From contig JAIVJV010000010.1 in NCBI GenBank assembly GCA_020199835.1, positions 124,001 to 188,000 on the forward strand: a stretch of DNA of 64,000 bases, in the 5' to 3' direction. This document shows, in pieces, positions 28,517 to 35,155 of this stretch. The stretch comes from Acidobacteriota bacterium (GTDB taxonomy: Bacteria > Acidobacteriota > Blastocatellia > Pyrinomonadales > Pyrinomonadaceae). The first letter of the stretch is position 1. Each line of letters starts with the position of its first letter. The notes under the pieces were generated by a model. It searched no databases. It was not told the DNA's origin and worked only from the letters and a program-made list of their open reading frames with translations. Position numbers and translations under genes: made by a program.

Positions 28517-29320
28517 CTAGCCGCCTTTGAACTGTGGTTTGCGCTTTTCGACGTAGGCTTGAAGGCCTTCCTTCGCGTCTTCGGACTGAAACAGTTGCTG
28601 CTGCAACTCGCGTTCGAGCGCGAGCGCTGATTCAAACGGAATCTCGGCGCCCGTTTGCACTGCACGTTTGATTCTGCCCACCGCATGTGCGGCCTTGTTC
28701 GGCGTCGTAAACTGCACGGCGTACTCATGCACCATCTGCGCAAACTGCTCCGCCGTTTCAGCTTCAAAAACCTGGTTCACGATCCCGAGTTCGACACCAC
28801 GCTCGAAGTCGAACAACTGCCCCGTCGCCATCAACTCAATTGCCTTCGACTTACCAACGATCCGCACGAGTCGTTGCGTGCCGCCAGTTCCCGGCAACAC
28901 ACCAAGCGAAACTTCCGGCAGTCCTAACTTCCCTGAGCCCTTGCGCGCGATCCGAATGTCCGCCGCCATGGCGACTTCCAACCCACCGCCGACGCAATGT
29001 CCGTTGATTGCAGCGATCACGAGCTTCGGCGTCTGTTCCAAACGCGACAAGGTCTCGTTCGCGTGCAGACAAAAGTAATATTTGAACGACGGCGTCACGT
29101 CCGCGAGCATGCGGATGTCCGCGCCGGCGCAGAAGAACTTCCCGCCCTTGCCCGTGATCACGATCACCTGCACCGCGTCGTCCATGCGCGCTTCGAGAAT
29201 CGCGCGGTCGAGCTGCTGCATCATCTCGTAGCTGTAAGTGTTCGCGGGTGGATCGTTGAGCGTGACGAACGCGATTCCGTCTTTAACTTCGTAGTCGAGT
29301 TTTGAATTAGCTTCGTTCAT
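28517..29320 (-). CDS. Enoyl-CoA hydratase (crotonase family)
   Basis: The protein has 267 residues. Both hydratase glutamates are present: GGGLEVAMAADIRIA and LPEVSLGVLPGTGGTQRL. The oxyanion segments (GKFFCAGADIRML, INGHCVGGGLE) are also present, so water addition to a trans-2-enoyl-CoA is expected. In this operon the fitting substrate is 2,3-dehydroadipyl-CoA, giving 3-hydroxyadipyl-CoA, analogous to PaaF; this is inferred from context. The ATG at 29320 lies inside the last 14 nt of the methyltransferase gene, so translation is probably coupled. Confidence 0.92.
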   Translation of the reverse strand: MNEANSKLDYEVKDGIAFVTLNDPPANTYSYEMMQQLDRAILEARMDDAVQVIVITGKGGKFFCAGADIRMLADVTPSFKYYFCLHANETLSRLEQTPKLVIAAINGHCVGGGLEVAMAADIRIARKGSGKLGLPEVSLGVLPGTGGTQRLVRIVGKSKAIELMATGQLFDFERGVELGIVNQVFEAETAEQFAQMVHEYAVQFTTPNKAAHAVGRIKRAVQTGAEIPFESALALERELQQQLFQSEDAKEGLQAYVEKRKPQFKGG

Positions 29321-30035
29321 AAATCGAGATGTGTTGTCCGCTTTCCGAGGTGAACGGCTCGCGCTTCCAGTTGGACCAACGCTCGCGCAAGCGCAGAGCA
29401 GCGATTTGGGCCATCAGATCCAGCTCCGAGGGCCAGCAATAGCGAATCTGAACCGGATACAGCCGCACGTTTCCGTCCGTGATGACTACCTTCTGACTGA
29501 CGACGCGCTGCGTTGCCGCGTCGTGCTGGCCGACGTCTAATTGGACTTCATCCGCGGTGACTTTCGTCGCCCAGTTTACCTGTCCGCCGGTAAATCGGTT
29601 CAGATCCGGAACAAAGGCCTCAAGAACAAAACAACCACCGGCGTCGAGATGCGCCGCGACGTTGCGGAAACACTGCACCTGTTCTTCCTGCGACGAGAGG
29701 GCGAAGAACGTGTTGAAAACGATGTAGACGAGCGCGAACGTTCCCTCCACCGGAACTTCGGCGAAATTGCCCGTCGTGATCGTGATCTTCTCGCCGCCTG
29801 GTTTCGCGCGCAACTGCGAGATCATCGATTCAGCCGCATCGATTCCATGAACCTCAACACCCTTAGCCGTCAGCGGCAAAGCGATCCGGCCAGTGCCGAT
29901 GCCGAGCTCGAGCGCGCGGCCATCACCTCCGAACCCGGCGAGCGTGTCGATCATTTGCGGATTGTGCTCCGCGTACCAGTCGTCATAAACGCCTGCTACT
30001 CGCTCGCCGTAGGTTTCGTGAGTATAAAAGTTCAA
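29307..30035 (-). CDS. Class I SAM-dependent methyltransferase
   Basis: The protein has 242 residues. The Rossmann SAM-binding motif I is LELGIGTGRIALPL; motif II is EVHGIDAAESMI. A second half with beta strands (RLYPVQIRYCWPSELDLMAQ) is typical of the Methyltransf_25 group. I chose the TTG at 30035: it forms a TTGA overlap with the TetR stop (30032-30034) and has a GAGG Shine-Dalgarno at 9 nt. Another TTG lies 18 nt upstream at 30053. The function within a benzoyl-CoA operon is unclear: it may modify a small acid or be a passenger. No known box-pathway step needs a methyltransferase. Confidence 0.85.
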   Translation of the reverse strand: MNFYTHETYGERVAGVYDDWYAEHNPQMIDTLAGFGGDGRALELGIGTGRIALPLTAKGVEVHGIDAAESMISQLRAKPGGEKITITTGNFAEVPVEGTFALVYIVFNTFFALSSQEEQVQCFRNVAAHLDAGGCFVLEAFVPDLNRFTGGQVNWATKVTADEVQLDVGQHDAATQRVVSQKVVITDGNVRLYPVQIRYCWPSELDLMAQIAALRLRERWSNWKREPFTSESGQHISIYERS

Positions 30036-30697
30036 GTTGTAGTGCCTCGCCAAATGCTTAAATTTTCAACCTGTTGCGCCAGCATCGTCGAACCGGCCGG
30101 CTCAACCAGCAAGCCCGGGGCGAAACCACCGAGAAACAGTTGCGTCAGGTGTTGGGCCAGGTCGTGAACCTTGAGCTTACCCTGCGGATCGTACCAGTTA
30201 TAGATCCAGTTCATCATCCCAAACAGCGCGTAAGTGGCGACAGTCAAATCAACCGGCTGTTGGTGTTCGCGCGAGTCCTGCACTTCCTGAAGAATCTTGC
30301 GCGCAAGTTTCGTGTAGCTGTCTTTGCGCGTCGAGACGTGCACGTGCAGATCGCCACGCAGCGATTCAGACTCGTGCGACAACACTTTCATCTCGGCCAT
30401 GTTCGCCGCGAAAAACGATAGGTGGTTCTCGATGAACAGACGTAGCTTCGCAACCGGATCTTTGACTTCACCCAGTTGCTGCTCGAGACGTTCGAGTACA
30501 CGGCCGAAGCAGTTGTCCTGGATCAAAAACAGCAGCTCTTCTTTCGAGCGGCAGTAGTGATACAAACCCGCGAGACTCACGTTGGTCGCGCGAGAGATGT
30601 CGCGCATCGACGTCGAGTGATAACTCTTCTCGGCGAAGATGCGCGCCGCCGTGCGCAGAATGAACTCCAGCTTTTGATCGTGACGAGAAGCTTGCAA
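30032..30697 (-). CDS. TetR/AcrR-family regulator, PaaR-like
   Basis: The protein has 221 residues. The N-terminal helix-turn-helix covers about 10-58 (ILRTAARIFAEKSYHSTSMRDISRATNVSLAGLYHYCRSKEELL); the C-terminal ligand domain is all-helical. It starts with TTG at 30697, four bases after the boxB stop, with GAGG nine bases before it; no in-frame ATG exists until residue 31. The embedded position between boxB and downstream genes suggests autogenous control. Upstream of boxC lies a perfect 14-bp match (33747-33760) to the operator I recall for Thermus PaaR, a TetR repressor released by phenylacetyl-CoA. Here benzoyl-CoA or a related CoA ester is the likely inducer (inference). Confidence 0.88.
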   Translation of the reverse strand: MQASRHDQKLEFILRTAARIFAEKSYHSTSMRDISRATNVSLAGLYHYCRSKEELLFLIQDNCFGRVLERLEQQLGEVKDPVAKLRLFIENHLSFFAANMAEMKVLSHESESLRGDLHVHVSTRKDSYTKLARKILQEVQDSREHQQPVDLTVATYALFGMMNWIYNWYDPQGKLKVHDLAQHLTQLFLGGFAPGLLVEPAGSTMLAQQVENLSIWRGTTT

Positions 30698-30700
30698 ACT

Positions 30701-32098
30701 TCAGAGCCTCACATATTCAAAATCAAACGGTTTGCCTTTGATTCCCGCAGCCGGTGGCGCGATCCAGTTCGCGATCTTTCCGATCTCGGTTACCGGATGC
30801 ATCAGGCTGCGCACGTACTCGCGGTCTTCCATCGACGGCAGCCACTCCGCTTTGCGTTTGTCAAACTCTTCGCGCGAGATCAGGTTGCCGTGGATATCAA
30901 AAGTGTGACCCGCGTACTCCCCGACGTGCCGGTGGAACTTCGGATCTGGCAGATACAAACGATCGTTTACACCTTCGTCAGCGAGCACCTTGTTCCAGCG
31001 CGCGAGGCCTTTCTCGCAGTCTTTTACATACTCGCCGCGCAACACTTCGTTCAAAGCATTTCGCATCGGCACTTCGCGGGCTTTCAGTTGATTGTCTTCA
31101 ACCACCTGCATCGTGAAGATTTCATTCGCCGCCGTGTGTTCCGTGTACTGCTTCGCCTCCTGGTATCGTCCTTTCAATCCCGCAGCAAAGAAATCCGCGG
31201 AGTTGGAACTGATCTCGCCGCCGAAGAGATCCAGCGAGTAGCTGAACCAGAAATTGATGTATCGCTGAACGATGTCGAGCGGAATGCCGCCGAGCGAGCG
31301 CACGTCGCCTTCTTTCATCAACTGCGCCGTGCGACGCACGACGCGGCCGAGACCGGTATCACCGACAAACATGTGGTGCGCTTCTTCCGTCAGCATGAAC
31401 TGACACGTGCGCGCGAGTGGTTCAAAGCCAGATTCGGCGAGCGCGGACAACTGATACTTGCCGTCGCGATCCGTAAACATCGTGAACGCGAAGAAATTCA
31501 ACCAGTCGTCACAAGGTTGATTGAACGCTTCGAGAATGCGCGGCTTGTCGGGATTGCCGCTGCGGCGTTCGAGCAGCGCGTCGGCTTCGTCGCGGCCGTC
31601 GCGTCCGAAATAACCGTGGAGCAGATAGACCATGGCCCAGAGATGCCGGCCTTCCTCGACGTTCACCTGAAACAGGTTGCGCAGGTCGTAAAGCGAAGGG
31701 CACGTTTTGCCGAGTTGTCGCTGTTGCTCGACCGACGCGGGTTCCGTGTCGCCCTGCGTGACGATGATGCGTCGCAGTGAATTGCGAAACTCGCCGGGGA
31801 CTTCCTGGTACGCGGGACGCCCGTAGTTATCGCCAAAACCGACGATGGCATCCGCCTTCGGCGGTTCGAGAAAGATGCCCCAGCGATACTCCGGCATTTT
31901 CACGTAATCGAAATGCGCCCAGCCTTCCGAGCCGACGTCAATGGCGGTGCGCAGCCAAACGTCTTTTTCCTGAAAACCATCGGGGCCCATCTCGCGCCAC
32001 CAGTCGAGATAGTTTGGCAGCCACTTTTCGAGCGCTCGCTGAAGCTTTTTGTCTTCCGAGAGATTTACGTTGTTAGGAATGCGGTCGTAAAGATTCAT
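30701..32098 (-). CDS. boxB: Benzoyl-CoA 2,3-epoxidase, diiron oxygenase subunit BoxB
   Basis: The protein has 465 residues, the normal length of BoxB. Features match the family: the N-terminus NLYDRIPNNVNLSEDKKLQRALE, WLPNYLDWWREMGPDGFQ, and the ferritin-like diiron motif LTEEAHHMFVG in a four-helix core. BoxB, using electrons from the reductase BoxA, converts benzoyl-CoA plus O2 to 2,3-epoxybenzoyl-CoA. No boxA, benzoate-CoA ligase or boxD is present in the window, so these must be elsewhere or replaced. An AAGGA Shine-Dalgarno lies in the 5-nt gap after boxC. Cytoplasmic. Confidence 0.95.
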   Translation of the reverse strand: MNLYDRIPNNVNLSEDKKLQRALEKWLPNYLDWWREMGPDGFQEKDVWLRTAIDVGSEGWAHFDYVKMPEYRWGIFLEPPKADAIVGFGDNYGRPAYQEVPGEFRNSLRRIIVTQGDTEPASVEQQRQLGKTCPSLYDLRNLFQVNVEEGRHLWAMVYLLHGYFGRDGRDEADALLERRSGNPDKPRILEAFNQPCDDWLNFFAFTMFTDRDGKYQLSALAESGFEPLARTCQFMLTEEAHHMFVGDTGLGRVVRRTAQLMKEGDVRSLGGIPLDIVQRYINFWFSYSLDLFGGEISSNSADFFAAGLKGRYQEAKQYTEHTAANEIFTMQVVEDNQLKAREVPMRNALNEVLRGEYVKDCEKGLARWNKVLADEGVNDRLYLPDPKFHRHVGEYAGHTFDIHGNLISREEFDKRKAEWLPSMEDREYVRSLMHPVTEIGKIANWIAPPAAGIKGKPFDFEYVRL

Positions 32099-32103
32099 AG
32101 TCC

Positions 32104-33720
32104 TTAAGTTCTTTTGTAGTCAAAGTGCGCTTGCGTCGGCTTCCCGTAGTTTGTTAGGGCGCCTTCTGGTCCAACTGCGTTGGGACGCTGGAAGATCCAG
32201 TTCTGCCACGCGGTCAGACGGCCGTAGATTTTTGTGTCGAGCGTTTCGGGTCCCGCGAAACGCAGCGACGCTTCCATGCCCGTTAGTGCGTCGGGCGAGA
32301 GCGAGGTGCGCTCCTCGATCGCGACGCGGATTTCGTCTTCCCAGTCGAGATCGTCCGGTGCGAAGGTGATCAGTCCTATCTCCTCCGCTTCTTCTGTGTT
32401 GAAACGTTGCTTCTGAAATACCTCGTCCGTTTTGTCGGGCTCAGCGAGGAAACGCGACTGGAGCCGCGTCAGCCCGTTGCTCATCGGCAGTGCTCCCGTG
32501 TTCAAATCCGAAACGGCGACCGAGTTTTGATCGTCCATCAACATGTAACTGCGGTCGGAGGCGAGCAACAGTTCGAGCAGGTTTCCGGCGAAGCAGGAGT
32601 TCGGTTCGACGATGGCGAAGAAACTTTTTGCGGTGAGATCGAGACGGCGCAGTACGCGCGCCATGTGCACGATGATCTCGCGCTCGAGCCAGTGATCGCG
32701 GTTGGCTGCGAGGAACTGGTCCACAGATAACACGGATTCGACGCGGCCCTCGGTGCGCAGACAGACGAGGCCGATTTCCGGTTCATTAACCCGAAGATGA
32801 AGGAGCGCGTCGTCGAGTTCGCGATACGCTTGCAGTGGCCAGTAGGCGTCGCCGAGTTCCTGGACTTGTTCGACGGTTGTTGGTTGCGGGCCGTCCGGAC
32901 CGAGCATGGTTAGGTCTGCGTAGCGCTGCTCGCGGTGTAGCGTTACACGGATATATTTGTAGTGGCGTGAACCAGAAGTAGATTCGATTTCGAGCGGGTT
33001 GAGTTTTATACCGGATGGGTTCGCACTTTGTGCTGAAACGAGTTGCGCTACTCTCGAGTCAATCCCCCCGGCAAACTTACTCGTAGGAAAGTACCCATCG
33101 ATCAATCCCCACTCCTGAGCACGCTTTCCTTTCAAACCTTCAGCCAACGTTGAAAACACGTCCGCGCGATCGCGGCGCACTTTTCGCTTGTCAACGAGGC
33201 GCGTTAATCCACCAGTCCCCGGCAGGACGCCAAGTAACGGCACCTCCGGCAGCGAAACCGCCGAGTTACCATCATCAACCAGATAGATCTCATCGCACGC
33301 AATCGCGAGCTCGTAACCACCGCCCGACGCGGTTCCATTCAACGCCGCGATATAACGCCGCCCGGAATGCCTTGAGTCGTCTTCAATCGCGCAGCGCGTC
33401 TCGTTCGTAAACTTGCAGAAGTTGACCTTAAACGCATGGGACGACGACCCGAGCATGTAAATGTTCGCGCCAGCGCAGAAGATCCGCGGCTTCAGACTCG
33501 TGATGACTACAACCGCGACATCCGGATGTTCGAACCGCAATCGCTGAACGGCGTCGGCGAGTTCGATATCGACGCCGAGGTCGTAAGAGTTGAGTTTGAG
33601 CTTGTAGCCTTCGGCGAGCGTCTGGTCTTCCTGGACGTCCATTGAAAGGGTGGCAACGGGTCCATTGACCTCAAGTTTCCAGTGTTGATAGCGCTCGGGC
33701 GCGGTTTGAAAGTTGATCAT
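32104..33720 (-). CDS. boxC: Benzoyl-CoA-dihydrodiol lyase / 2,3-epoxybenzoyl-CoA dihydrolase BoxC
   Basis: The protein has 538 residues from the ATG at 33720. The frame continues up to a TTG at 33783, but that lies upstream of the operon promoter's -10, so it cannot be the start. The opening INFQTAPERYQHWKLEVNG is typical of BoxC. The crotonase half has the oxyanion segments PRIFCAGANIYML and ALNGTASGGGYELAIACDEI plus LPEVPLLGVLPGTGGLTRL. A second crotonase-like half (about 290-538) completes the enzyme. BoxC hydrolytically opens the epoxide ring to 3,4-dehydroadipyl-CoA semialdehyde and formate. It is the first gene of the box operon; boxB begins 5 nt after it. Confidence 0.95.
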   Translation of the reverse strand: MINFQTAPERYQHWKLEVNGPVATLSMDVQEDQTLAEGYKLKLNSYDLGVDIELADAVQRLRFEHPDVAVVVITSLKPRIFCAGANIYMLGSSSHAFKVNFCKFTNETRCAIEDDSRHSGRRYIAALNGTASGGGYELAIACDEIYLVDDGNSAVSLPEVPLLGVLPGTGGLTRLVDKRKVRRDRADVFSTLAEGLKGKRAQEWGLIDGYFPTSKFAGGIDSRVAQLVSAQSANPSGIKLNPLEIESTSGSRHYKYIRVTLHREQRYADLTMLGPDGPQPTTVEQVQELGDAYWPLQAYRELDDALLHLRVNEPEIGLVCLRTEGRVESVLSVDQFLAANRDHWLEREIIVHMARVLRRLDLTAKSFFAIVEPNSCFAGNLLELLLASDRSYMLMDDQNSVAVSDLNTGALPMSNGLTRLQSRFLAEPDKTDEVFQKQRFNTEEAEEIGLITFAPDDLDWEDEIRVAIEERTSLSPDALTGMEASLRFAGPETLDTKIYGRLTAWQNWIFQRPNAVGPEGALTNYGKPTQAHFDYKRT

Positions 33721-33746
33721 ATAAGCATTTGTCGAGACAGTCGGTT

Positions 33747-33760
33747 CGAACGTTCGTTCG
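33747..33760. promoter_or_regulatory. PaaR-type TetR operator
   Basis: CGAACGTTCGTTCG has CGAACG and CGTTCG arms separated by 2 nt. It fits the CNAACGNNCGTTNG consensus I recall for Thermus thermophilus PaaR at every fixed position. It abuts the -10 of the boxC promoter and covers the expected transcription start, an ideal repression site for the TetR encoded in the operon. Confidence 0.72.
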
Positions 33761-33761
33761 G

Positions 33762-33790
33762 ATTCTAGTAGTGGGGCCGCCAAAAGTCAA
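33762..33790 (-). promoter_or_regulatory. Sigma70 promoter of the box operon
   Basis: On the minus strand, TTGACT (33785-33790), a 17-bp spacer and TAGAAT (33762-33767). Transcription should begin near 33755, inside the operator, giving a leader of about 35 nt before the boxC ATG. Confidence 0.7.
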
Positions 33791-33804
33791 AAGCGACCCG
33801 AAGC

Positions 33805-33834
33805 TTGACAGTCTCGGCGGAGGGCGCGTAGGTT
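33805..33834 (+). promoter_or_regulatory. Probable promoter of the selenocysteine tRNA gene
   Basis: Consensus -35 TTGACA (33805-33810), an 18-bp spacer and a weak -10 TAGGTT (33829-33834), which would start transcription a few bases before the tRNA at 33847. Confidence 0.45.
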
Positions 33835-33846
33835 TGTGGCCTCGCG

Positions 33847-33945
33847 GGAGGCGAATCTGTTCTGGTGAACGGCGCGGTCTTCAAAACCGTTAGTGAGATC
33901 GCGAGAGCGGGCTCAGGTAGGTTCGATTCCTACACGCCTCCGCCA
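33847..33945 (+). tRNA. selC: tRNA-Sec (anticodon TCA), complete with encoded CCA
   Basis: The 99-nt cloverleaf folds by eye as a bacterial tRNA-Sec. The acceptor strands GGAGGCG/CGCCTCC give seven pairs plus an eighth A-A position. The 6-bp D stem (CTGTTC/GAACGG) closes a UGGU loop. The anticodon loop CTTCAAA carries TCA at 33881-33883. A long variable arm has TGAG/CTCA and TCGC/GCGG pairing. The T arm is GTAGG-TTCGATT-CCTAC, followed by discriminator G and CCA. The extended D stem and long variable arm separate it from a suppressor tRNA. It implies that the organism decodes UGA as selenocysteine; selA, selB and selD are not in this window. Confidence 0.93.
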
Positions 33946-34018
33946 GTTAAAGTCCCGCGAGACAGTTCTTTACATTGAGAAAGACTTGCAACGCAGCTCA
34001 GAAAAAGGAAATCCTCAC

Positions 34019-35155
34019 ATGATTAGAGATTGGGTTGAGCTCAACATGACTCCCGGCATCGGACCTCGCGCCGCTGCCAAACTTCTGGAGCGCTTCGGTT
34101 CGGCCGAGGCTGTTTTCAGCGCCACCCGCACGGAACTCGAACAGTTGCGTCTGGCGCCCGAGGCAATCGACACCATCATTGGCCGAAAGTTGCGGTTCAC
34201 CGCGGAGGCCGAGATCGCGGCAGTCCGAAAGCTCGGCGGCGACGTTCTTCTGCTTGACGACGGCGTTTATCCCTCATCGTTACGTGAGATTTACGACCCG
34301 CCTATTGTTCTATATGTAAAAGGCGCGTGGTCAGAATGTCTGGATCAGCCCTGCATCGGCGTGGTAGGGTCACGTAGGTGTTCGACCTACGGTCAGAACG
34401 CGGCGCTGATGCTGGCGCGCGACCTGGCACAGCGCGGCATGACCGTTGTTTCGGGCTTTGCGCGGGGAATCGACGCCGCGGCGCACAGGGGTGCATTGGA
34501 AGCGGGCGGCCGCACGGTGGCGGTTTTGGGCACCGGGATCGACGAGCTTTACCCCCGCGATCACAAGAAGTTAGCTGAAGAAATCATGGCGCAGGGCGGC
34601 GCGCTCGTGAGCCAGTTCCCGCTGGGCACCCCGCCGGTTTCGGAAAACTTTCCGTACCGCAACCGCATCATTAGCGGGCTGAGTTTGGGCGTCGTAGTTG
34701 TGGAAGCGGCTGAAAATTCGGGTTCTTTGATAACTGCGCGGTTGGCAATGGAACAAAACCGGGAAGTGTTCGCAGTGCCCGGAAATATCACTTCGCGAAA
34801 TTCGTTCGGCACCAACTACCTGATTAAAGGCGCCGGCGCGAAGCTGGTTCAGCAGTGGCAGGACATCGCCACGGAGATGCCGCCCCAACTTGCGGCGAAG
34901 TTATTGCCGCCGCCGGTTTCGGAAAAGCGCGCACAGCAGTCGCTGGCGGACAGGCTGGTTTTGGTGCCCGAAGGATTATCGCAAACGGAGGCATCGGTGT
35001 TTCGTTTGTTGAGTCCGGACAGTCCGGCGCACGTTGATTGGCTGGTGGACAAGAGCAAACTGCCAATCCCGGAATTGACCGCGGCATTGCTGGCGCTGGA
35101 GATGAGAGAGATCGTTCGCGCGCTGCCCGGCAGATGTTTTGTGAGAAAACTATAG
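34019..35155 (+). CDS. dprA: DNA-processing protein DprA (Smf)
   Basis: The protein has 378 residues from the ATG at 34019, which has an AAAGGA Shine-Dalgarno. A longer in-frame reading would start inside the tRNA and is rejected. A helix-hairpin-helix region (TPGIGPRAAAKLLERFGS, about 10-60) is followed by the Rossmann-like core. Its motifs are GVVGSRRCSTYG, VVSGFARGIDAAAHRGAL, GTGIDELYPRDHKKLA, ENFPYRNRIISGLS and EAAENSGSLITARLA. A C-terminal winged helix follows (about 310-375). DprA binds incoming single-stranded DNA and loads RecA during natural transformation. Its stop is directly followed by the topA start, a common dprA-topA pairing. Confidence 0.95.
   Translation: MIRDWVELNMTPGIGPRAAAKLLERFGSAEAVFSATRTELEQLRLAPEAIDTIIGRKLRFTAEAEIAAVRKLGGDVLLLDDGVYPSSLREIYDPPIVLYVKGAWSECLDQPCIGVVGSRRCSTYGQNAALMLARDLAQRGMTVVSGFARGIDAAAHRGALEAGGRTVAVLGTGIDELYPRDHKKLAEEIMAQGGALVSQFPLGTPPVSENFPYRNRIISGLSLGVVVVEAAENSGSLITARLAMEQNREVFAVPGNITSRNSFGTNYLIKGAGAKLVQQWQDIATEMPPQLAAKLLPPPVSEKRAQQSLADRLVLVPEGLSQTEASVFRLLSPDSPAHVDWLVDKSKLPIPELTAALLALEMREIVRALPGRCFVRKL

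Noticed and set aside
30476..31780. 434-codon plus-strand frame opposite boxB/tetR
   Set aside because: Antisense shadow of boxB, which has intact diiron motifs.
33721..33783. N-terminal extension of BoxC to a TTG at 33783
   Set aside because: It would begin upstream of the operon promoter's -10 and operator, so it cannot be in the transcript.
33819..33945. Longer tRNA-Sec reading beginning at GGAGGGCG (127 nt)
   Set aside because: Only five acceptor pairs form and the length is too great; starting at 33847 gives seven pairs and a normal 99-nt tRNA-Sec.
33893..34018. N-terminal extension of DprA into the tRNA gene
   Set aside because: It overlaps tRNA-Sec; ATG 34019 has a good Shine-Dalgarno and matches family length.
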